NCBI GenBank assembly: GCA_019312705.1
Contig: JAFDCW010000818.1
Coordinates: 1 to 5,444 of the forward strand
Length of the DNA stretch: 5,444 bases
Source of the DNA: Deltaproteobacteria bacterium
GTDB lineage: Bacteria; Myxococcota; Polyangia; Polyangiales; B10-G4
Direction of reading: 5' to 3'
Shown: positions 1-3,873 of the stretch, piece after piece
Layout: the number at the start of each line of letters is the position of its first letter
How positions within the stretch are numbered: the stretch's first letter is position 1
Translations under genes and position numbers: made by a program
Notes under the pieces: model-generated
What the model was told of the DNA's origin: nothing
The model's database searches: none
What the model saw: only the letters and a program-made list of their open reading frames with translations

Positions 1-531
1 CGCTTCACGGGTACGGCCATCCCGGACGTGGCCGTCGACGTCATCCCGGCTGACCTCGGGCCCTATCAGTTGCTCACGGTAGACGGAATGGACCTCGACG
101 GGGACGGCATCTCGACCGCAACCGAGATGGCAGACGCCGGCGCGAATCCGGACCCGGACGGCGACGGCCGGCCCGCATGGAACGACGACGACGCGGATGG
201 AGACGGAATCCCCGACGTAGACGAAGCGGGCGACCGCGACCTCTGCACCCCCCCCGTCGACGTCGACGGCAACGCCGTGCCCGACTACCTCGAAGCCTCC
301 GGGGCAACGACGCCGGACGGCGGCATCACCGACACCGGCCCCCCGGTGACCCCCGACGCAAGCACCGAAGACTCCGGTACCACCTCGGGCGACGGCTCCC
401 TGACCCCCGTCGCGGCCCACGGCTCCGGGTGCGTGCGTTGCGCCGCCACCCGTGGCCGTGACGACGGCCGGCCCTTAGCGCTGACGGCCCTGCTCCTCGC
501 CTTCGTCGCCCGACGACGCTCTCGCCGGTGA
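1..531 (+). CDS. Secreted Asp-rich calcium-binding repeat protein with MYXO-CTERM-like sorting tail (5' partial)
   Basis: The reading frame is open from the first base of the window, so only the last 176 residues are present. A GTG at 28 is an unlikely true start, because no signal peptide follows it. Residues about 28-98 carry repeated Asp/Gly loops (DLDGDGIS, DPDGDGRP, DADGDGIPDVDE, DVDGNAVPDYLE). These match thrombospondin type 3-like calcium-binding repeats, in which alternating Asp side chains coordinate Ca2+. Residues about 100-140 form a Thr/Pro/Gly-rich linker. The end has a Cys pair (GSGCVRC, C144 and C147), a short hydrophobic stretch (PLALTALLLAFVA, about 158-170) and an Arg cluster (RRRSRR). 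This is the layout of MYXO-CTERM tails, which in myxobacteria are cleaved by myxosortase and leave the protein anchored at the surface. The hydrophobic part is short, so the sorting call is likely but not certain. The catalytic or adhesive part, if any, lies upstream of the window. Confidence 0.85.
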   Translation, partial: RFTGTAIPDVAVDVIPADLGPYQLLTVDGMDLDGDGISTATEMADAGANPDPDGDGRPAWNDDDADGDGIPDVDEAGDRDLCTPPVDVDGNAVPDYLEASGATTPDGGITDTGPPVTPDASTEDSGTTSGDGSLTPVAAHGSGCVRCAATRGRDDGRPLALTALLLAFVARRRSRR

Positions 532-538
532 TGCGCCG

Positions 539-1972
539 ATGGCACCCCTGGTAAAACGTCGGCCACCGAGAGCGCCAAGCGCTCTAGCCCTTGGCGCCGC
601 GCTCTTCGCCGCCCTGAACCTCACCGCCTGCAACCTCACCGCCCCCGACGATCAGGCGCGAACTGAGAACGGAAGCGGGAGCGGGAGCGGGAGCGGGAGC
701 GGGAGCGGGAGCGGGAGCGGGAGCGGGAGCGGGAGCGGGAGCGGGAACGGGAACGGGAGGGGGAACGGAGCCGGCCTCGTCGTGCCCACTGCCCTCGAAG
801 ACCCATCCGGCCACGCCCTCGACCACTTCCACGCAGCCCTCGCCCGAGCCGAAGCCGGCACCGGCAAAGCCCGCGTGCTCGCCTACGGCGCATCCCACGC
901 GGCGTGCGACCACGTACCGGGGCGGCTGCGTATGGCCCTCCAGGCGCGCTTCGGCGACGGAGGCCGGGGCTTCACTCTCCCGGCCTGGCCCAGCGACCGC
1001 TACCCCTACTGGACCTGGGGTGCGACGGTCGCCGAAGGGTCCGGCTGGGCCCGAGTGCGGCTGAACACCGAGCGGGGAACGCCGGACCACTACGGCATCG
1101 CCGGCATCGTCTTCGACTCGGAGGGGCGCGAGGCCCACGCCGAGATCGCAATGACCGAGGAAGGGGTCGGTGCAGAGGCCGACGAGGTCACGGTCCTCTA
1201 CGAAGCGATGCCTCGCGGAGGCCTCCTCGAGGTGGCCATCGACGGGACCGTGGTCGAGACGATCGACACATCCGCGCGCCGAGTCGCGGCGGGCTATGCC
1301 CACTACCCGCTCTCCGGAGGCCGCCATGTCATCGCCCTCCGGGCGCTCCCGGGTGCGCCGGTGAGGGTCTATGGCTTGTCCTTCGCTCGTGGCCAATCGG
1401 GGGTCGTCGTGGACAACGTCGCCATCTCCGGAGCGCGGGCGCGATACCACCTCGAGTGGCGCGAACCGGTCTACAGCGAACACCTCGCGGCCTTTGCGCC
1501 AGACCTCTTGCTGCTCTGGTACGGAGGCAACGAAAGCAACGACCTGGCTCAGGCCCCGGCGGCCACCCGCCGCGAGATGGGCGCTGCCTTGCAGAAGCTT
1601 CGCCGACAGGTGCCCGAGGCCTCGTGCGTAGTCGTCGGCCCGTTGGACAGGCCCCTCCAAGTCGACGGCGAGTGGATGCACCGAGAGCGTACCGACGACG
1701 TGATCCGGGTTGTCCGCGCCCTCGCCTTCGACCATGGCTGCGCCTACTTCGACTCCGCCGCCTTCATGGGGGGGAGCCTGGCGATGGTCGAGTGGGTCAA
1801 CGCCGACCCGCCCCTAGCCCGCGGTGACCACGTGCACCTATCGACCGACGGCTACCGGCTCCTGGCCGAAGAGCTCACCGAAGACCTCCTCGCCGGCTAC
1901 GCGCCACCCGCCGTGCCCGTCACTTCTCCAGGCGACGCTGAAGAATCCGCGCCAATCGAACGGCATCCGTGA
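539..1972 (+). CDS. SGNH/GDSL-family hydrolase lipoprotein with Gly-Ser tether
   Basis: This 477-residue protein starts at ATG 539, 7 bp after the previous stop. No clear Shine-Dalgarno is seen, and translational coupling is likely. Residues 1-31 form a lipoprotein signal: a basic N-region (KRRPPR), a hydrophobic core and the lipobox LTAC with Cys31. Asn at +2 fits outer-membrane sorting. Residues 45-76 are an uninterrupted Gly-Ser/Gly-Asn tether. The rest has the SGNH blocks in order: block I YGASHAACD with candidate nucleophile Ser119, block II VVVDNVAISGAR (about 289-300), block III LLLLWYGGNESND with Asn331, and block V DHVHLSTDGY with Asp430 and His433. Known relatives deacylate carbohydrates, peptidoglycan or lipids, and some sit beside MBOAT O-acyltransferases; no such partner is visible here. 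Block I has Ala in place of the usual Asp (GAS rather than GDS). The substrate is unknown. The last 24 residues are Pro/Glu-rich and probably disordered. Their codons overlap the end of the convergent gene. Confidence 0.85.
   Translation: MAPLVKRRPPRAPSALALGAALFAALNLTACNLTAPDDQARTENGSGSGSGSGSGSGSGSGSGSGSGSGNGNGRGNGAGLVVPTALEDPSGHALDHFHAALARAEAGTGKARVLAYGASHAACDHVPGRLRMALQARFGDGGRGFTLPAWPSDRYPYWTWGATVAEGSGWARVRLNTERGTPDHYGIAGIVFDSEGREAHAEIAMTEEGVGAEADEVTVLYEAMPRGGLLEVAIDGTVVETIDTSARRVAAGYAHYPLSGGRHVIALRALPGAPVRVYGLSFARGQSGVVVDNVAISGARARYHLEWREPVYSEHLAAFAPDLLLLWYGGNESNDLAQAPAATRREMGAALQKLRRQVPEASCVVVGPLDRPLQVDGEWMHRERTDDVIRVVRALAFDHGCAYFDSAAFMGGSLAMVEWVNADPPLARGDHVHLSTDGYRLLAEELTEDLLAGYAPPAVPVTSPGDAEESAPIERHP
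671..766 (+). repeat. GGGAGC hexanucleotide tandem repeat encoding a Gly-Ser tether
   Basis: Twelve six-base units run from 671 to 742: one GGAAGC followed by eleven identical GGGAGC. Four diverged units (GGGAAC twice, GGGAGG, GGGAAC) extend the tract to 766. Read in the lipoprotein frame it gives (Gly-Ser)12 followed by Gly-Asn/Gly-Arg. Because the unit is two codons long, gain or loss of a unit changes only tether length and never the frame. The identity of the central units suggests recent slippage expansion. The diverged units all lie at the 3' edge, as expected for an ageing array boundary. Confidence 0.95.
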
Positions 1973-2780
1973 AGTTCGGGTCGAGCTTCGCTGCGTGGCG
2001 GAAGCGCCGCAAAGCCGCGTCTTCTCGGCCGACCTCGAGGGCGACGTTGCCTTCGACGTAGTAAGCGTAGGCCATCTCGGGCTCCTGCTTGCGGGCGCGG
2101 CGCGCTGCGATTGCGGCCTCACGGACGCGCTCCTTGCGCGCCTCGCCGTCTTCCGCCGTCATGACCGCCGCCCAAGCGCCATAGAGTTCGTATTCGACCG
2201 CGTCCGGCATGCAGAGGGCCGCGCGCCGAAATGCATCGAGAGCCGAGTCCCACTTGCCCTTCTTCGTGTGGGCTCGCCCCCGCTCGAAGGCTTGCTCCGC
2301 CTCGAGACGCGCGCGCTTTTCGTTTTTCGGGGGCGGGGCCGAGCGGCCGACGGCGCGGGAGATCTGTGCCGCGAGGGTAGACGCGCGCCGGGGAGGGGGC
2401 ACCTCGGACACGGCAGCCGATACGGACTCAGCGGGTGTGGCGGGCACGCTCGGTCGACGCTTTGCCGCGACCCGGGTCACCACCTGTTCTCCCGCTGACT
2501 GGTTGCTGGGAGAGACGAGTTCGAGGACCCCGGCCATGCGCAGAAAGGCGAGCAGGCGCTTGAGCGCCAGGGGGTCTTTGGCGACTCGCAGCATGGTCAG
2601 CATCGAGCGGTCCCGGGGCAACTTCGCGATCTGCCGGTGCTCCGCCGGAAGCAGCGGTAGGCCCGACAAGAAGTCACGGGTCTCCCGGGTGACCACCGGA
2701 CATTGGTCGGCAACATCGAAGAGCACGTGACTCAGGCGCTGCGATGGGCACGGGAAACGCGGTGACCGCGTCGAGGGCAT
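1920..2780 (-). CDS. C-terminal reading frame of the split gene: helical segment plus TPR repeats
   Basis: This 286-codon frame opens at an ATG (2780) inside the DUF4388 coding sequence, but its first 13 residues (MPSTRSPRFPCPS) look like an out-of-frame copy of the upstream frame, so this ATG is probably not a real start. Residues 15-88 form a helix-rich module ending AFLRMAGVLELV, typical of the region after DUF4388. Residues about 92-155 are low-complexity linker. A clear TPR spans 161-193 (AFERGRAHTKKGKWDSALDA, then FRRAALCMPD). A degenerate one covers about 194-234, and another clear one 236-269 (VEGNVALEVGREDAALRRF, then RHAAKLDPN). A short capping helix ends the protein. TPRs bind partner proteins; the partner is unknown. 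Independent expression is doubtful. Confidence 0.65.
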   Translation of the reverse strand: MPSTRSPRFPCPSQRLSHVLFDVADQCPVVTRETRDFLSGLPLLPAEHRQIAKLPRDRSMLTMLRVAKDPLALKRLLAFLRMAGVLELVSPSNQSAGEQVVTRVAAKRRPSVPATPAESVSAAVSEVPPPRRASTLAAQISRAVGRSAPPPKNEKRARLEAEQAFERGRAHTKKGKWDSALDAFRRAALCMPDAVEYELYGAWAAVMTAEDGEARKERVREAAIAARRARKQEPEMAYAYYVEGNVALEVGREDAALRRFRHAAKLDPNFTDAVRLARILQRRLEK

Positions 2781-3183
2781 CGGGATCGTCCCGGAGGGTG
2801 CAGTCGACCTGCGCCGTGGCGAGGCAGCGTACAGCCTTGCGACGGACCTGGAGAGCGAGGGCCTTGTGAATCTGCGCGCCAGTCACAAACCCGAGCTCGA
2901 CGGCCGCTTCACCAAAACGAAGCTGCTCCGTGTCGATGAGCTTCTCCGTCATCCGGTTGATGACCTGGGCGTATTCGTCCTGGGAAAGCAGCCCCTCGCG
3001 CTGGAGCAGGCGACCGAGCGTCTCGCCGAGGGTGCCCTGCTCGACGAAGATAACCTCGCCGCGGCGCAAGAAGAGATCGGTACGGATCCCGTCTTCTCCT
3101 ACGGTTTCGACGATCCCCGAGTGACGGGACTCGGCGAGACCGAAGAGCAACTCCGCAAAATCAGCCCCCGGATGCATAACCAC
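2674..3183 (-). CDS. N-terminal reading frame of the split gene: DUF4388 / PatA-like N-terminal domain
   Basis: This is the 169-codon frame that would be translated as the DNA stands. Residues about 5-125 read as a DUF4388 domain: an opening FAELLFGLAESRHSG, the beta-hairpin core (TDLFLRRGEVIFVEQ), then LGETLGRLLQREGLLSQDEY and FGEAAVELGFVTGAQIHKAL. The latter two resemble the 'low threshold, early stage' helical motif seen in DUF4388 and in GspE N-terminal regions. The last 22 residues after FPVPI (AAPESRALRCC...) match nothing expected of the family and are taken as out-of-frame read-through. If expressed alone it would be an isolated DUF4388 domain lacking its TPR partner. Confidence 0.7.
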   Translation of the reverse strand: MVMHPGADFAELLFGLAESRHSGIVETVGEDGIRTDLFLRRGEVIFVEQGTLGETLGRLLQREGLLSQDEYAQVINRMTEKLIDTEQLRFGEAAVELGFVTGAQIHKALALQVRRKAVRCLATAQVDCTLRDDPDALDAVTAFPVPIAAPESRALRCCRPMSGGHPGDP

Positions 3184-3187
3184 GGGG

Positions 3188-3193
3188 ATTATA
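3188..3193 (-). promoter_or_regulatory. -10 element TATAAT upstream of the DUF4388-TPR gene
   Basis: A perfect TATAAT lies on the minus strand in the 64-bp gap between the peroxiredoxin stop and the DUF4388 gene, and it stands out in this GC-rich DNA. A -35 is weak: TTACTT lies about 19 bp upstream. A start point about 7 nt downstream would fall near 3180, just before the in-frame ATG at 3177. That implies a leaderless or nearly leaderless transcript and favours ATG 3177 over GTG 3183. Confidence 0.5.
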
Positions 3194-3247
3194 CAGGACC
3201 CGGGCCCATCCGAAGTAACCGGTTTTCGAGCCGAGGATTCTTGGGCG

Positions 3248-3865
3248 TCAGGGGCTCACTGAAGCGAGGGACTCGAGCACCTGGGCGACTTCTTCGACGT
3301 GCACTGCGGGGTCGACATCGCGAAAGACGCGGCGGATCACCCCACTTTGGTCGATGATGAAGGTCATCCGAGCGTGGAAACCGAGGCGGCTCGGCACCCC
3401 AAAGGCCTCCGCGATGGTGCCCTCGGGGTCGGCGAGGAGGGGGAAAGTGAGGTCATGTTCCTGGGCAAACTCGGCGTGGCTCGCCGAGTCGTCGCTCGAC
3501 ACGCCGACGACTTTCGCTCCCAGTGCTTCGAGGCGATCCCAAGCGTCACGAAATGCGCAGGCCTCGGCGGTGCAGCCAGGGGTCGCGTCCCGAGGGTAGA
3601 AATAGAGGACCACGGCGCTGCCCCGGAGGCTCGCGAGGCTGACGCTCTGGGCGTTTTGATCGGGTGCGGTGAAGTCCGGGGCGCGGTCACCGACGCCGGG
3701 CGCGGCCGCTGCCGGCGCCGGAGACGCGCTTTCGTCGGCCCCGCCACAGGCCGCGAGTACGCCAGGGAGTGAAAGCACGACGACGATGAGGAGGGAGCGG
3801 ATCACGCGATAGAGATGGGGCCTTCGGCAAGGGATGTCCAGGGATGCCGTAAATGGGGAGTACAC
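3248..3865 (-). CDS. Bcp/PrxQ-type peroxiredoxin, lipoprotein
   Basis: This is a thiol peroxidase that reduces H2O2 and organic hydroperoxides. In the 205-codon frame from GTG 3865, the active site is PRDATPGCTAEACAFRD. It contains the PxxxTxxC signature, peroxidatic Cys98 and a second Cys five residues on (Cys103), the arrangement of Bcp/PrxQ enzymes that form an intramolecular disulfide. Arg166 in HARMTFIID is the usual active-site Arg. The more likely start is the in-frame GTG at 3805 (185 residues). It places VIRSLLIVVVLSLPGVLAAC directly at the N-terminus as a lipoprotein signal with lipobox LAAC (Cys40 in the long form, Cys20 in the short). An Ala/Pro-rich spacer of about 15 residues precedes the thioredoxin fold. 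Most Bcp enzymes are cytoplasmic, so a lipid-anchored, exported form is notable. It would need an exported thiol reductant, not visible here. It is divergent from the RCC1 gene and followed, same strand, by the DUF4388 gene. Confidence 0.92.
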   Translation of the reverse strand: MYSPFTASLDIPCRRPHLYRVIRSLLIVVVLSLPGVLAACGGADESASPAPAAAAPGVGDRAPDFTAPDQNAQSVSLASLRGSAVVLYFYPRDATPGCTAEACAFRDAWDRLEALGAKVVGVSSDDSASHAEFAQEHDLTFPLLADPEGTIAEAFGVPSRLGFHARMTFIIDQSGVIRRVFRDVDPAVHVEEVAQVLESLASVSP

Positions 3866-3866
3866 T
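3861..3866 (+). promoter_or_regulatory. -10-like element TACACT, spaced for a leaderless start of the RCC1 lipoprotein gene
   Basis: TACACT matches the -10 consensus at four of six positions, including the conserved TA and final T. Exactly 7 nt separate it from the ATG at 3874, so transcription would begin at or next to the start codon. No Shine-Dalgarno precedes the ATG, which fits leaderless translation. No convincing -35 is seen at 17 bp. The element sits in the 68-bp divergent gap, assuming the peroxiredoxin starts at 3805. Confidence 0.35.
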
Positions 3867-3873
3867 GCCGGCG

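Larger units (their letters stand above)
1920..3183 (-). pseudogene. DUF4388 (PatA-like N-terminal) + TPR protein, disrupted by an apparent 1-nt frameshift
   Basis: Two overlapping minus-strand frames together encode one recognisable architecture. The first covers the DUF4388 domain and reaches ...TAFPVPI (Ile147). It then runs into an Arg/Cys/Pro-rich tail of no family character and stops at 2674. The second resumes sensible sequence with QRLSHVLFDVADQ. Removing one base (G at 2741; minus strand reads atcgcagcgcctg) gives ATC GAG CGC CTG and a seamless FPVPIERLSHVLFDV. The repaired protein would be 420 residues: DUF4388 at about 5-147, a helical/winged-helix-like segment at about 152-222, a Pro/Ala/Ser-rich linker at about 225-285, and a TPR array at about 295-403. 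Myxobacterial proteins of this kind are thought to be cytoplasmic protein-interaction and regulatory scaffolds. A sequencing or assembly error is as likely as a true pseudogene. GTG 3183 is the longest start; ATG 3177 fits the promoter better. The 3' end overlaps the convergent hydrolase gene by 53 bp. Confidence 0.75.

Noticed and set aside
671..766. The GGGAGC array considered as a CRISPR or regulatory iteron array.
   Set aside because: The units are six bases long without spacers and are in frame as a Gly-Ser linker.
584..1735. A 383-codon open frame on the minus strand opposite the SGNH lipoprotein, with a Pro-Ala repeat.
   Set aside because: It is an antisense shadow: the Pro-Ala run is only the complement of the GGGAGC array, and the rest shows no domain or signal. 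The plus frame has a lipobox and all SGNH blocks.
904..1827. A 307-codon Arg/Pro/Gly-rich plus-strand frame inside the hydrolase gene.
   Set aside because: Its composition is typical of an out-of-frame reading of GC-rich coding DNA, and it lies wholly within the well-supported gene.
1824..2498. A 224-codon plus-strand frame spanning the end of the hydrolase and the TPR region.
   Set aside because: It is out of frame with the hydrolase, antisense to clear TPR coding sequence, and low in family-like content.
2735..2750. Programmed ribosomal frameshifting joining the two DUF4388/TPR frames.
   Set aside because: No slippery heptamer, nearby stop codon or clear downstream structure of a known kind is seen. 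A simple one-base insertion explains the join.
3184..3247. A rho-independent terminator after the peroxiredoxin gene.
   Set aside because: Only short, weak stems can be drawn and no T-run follows on the minus strand.
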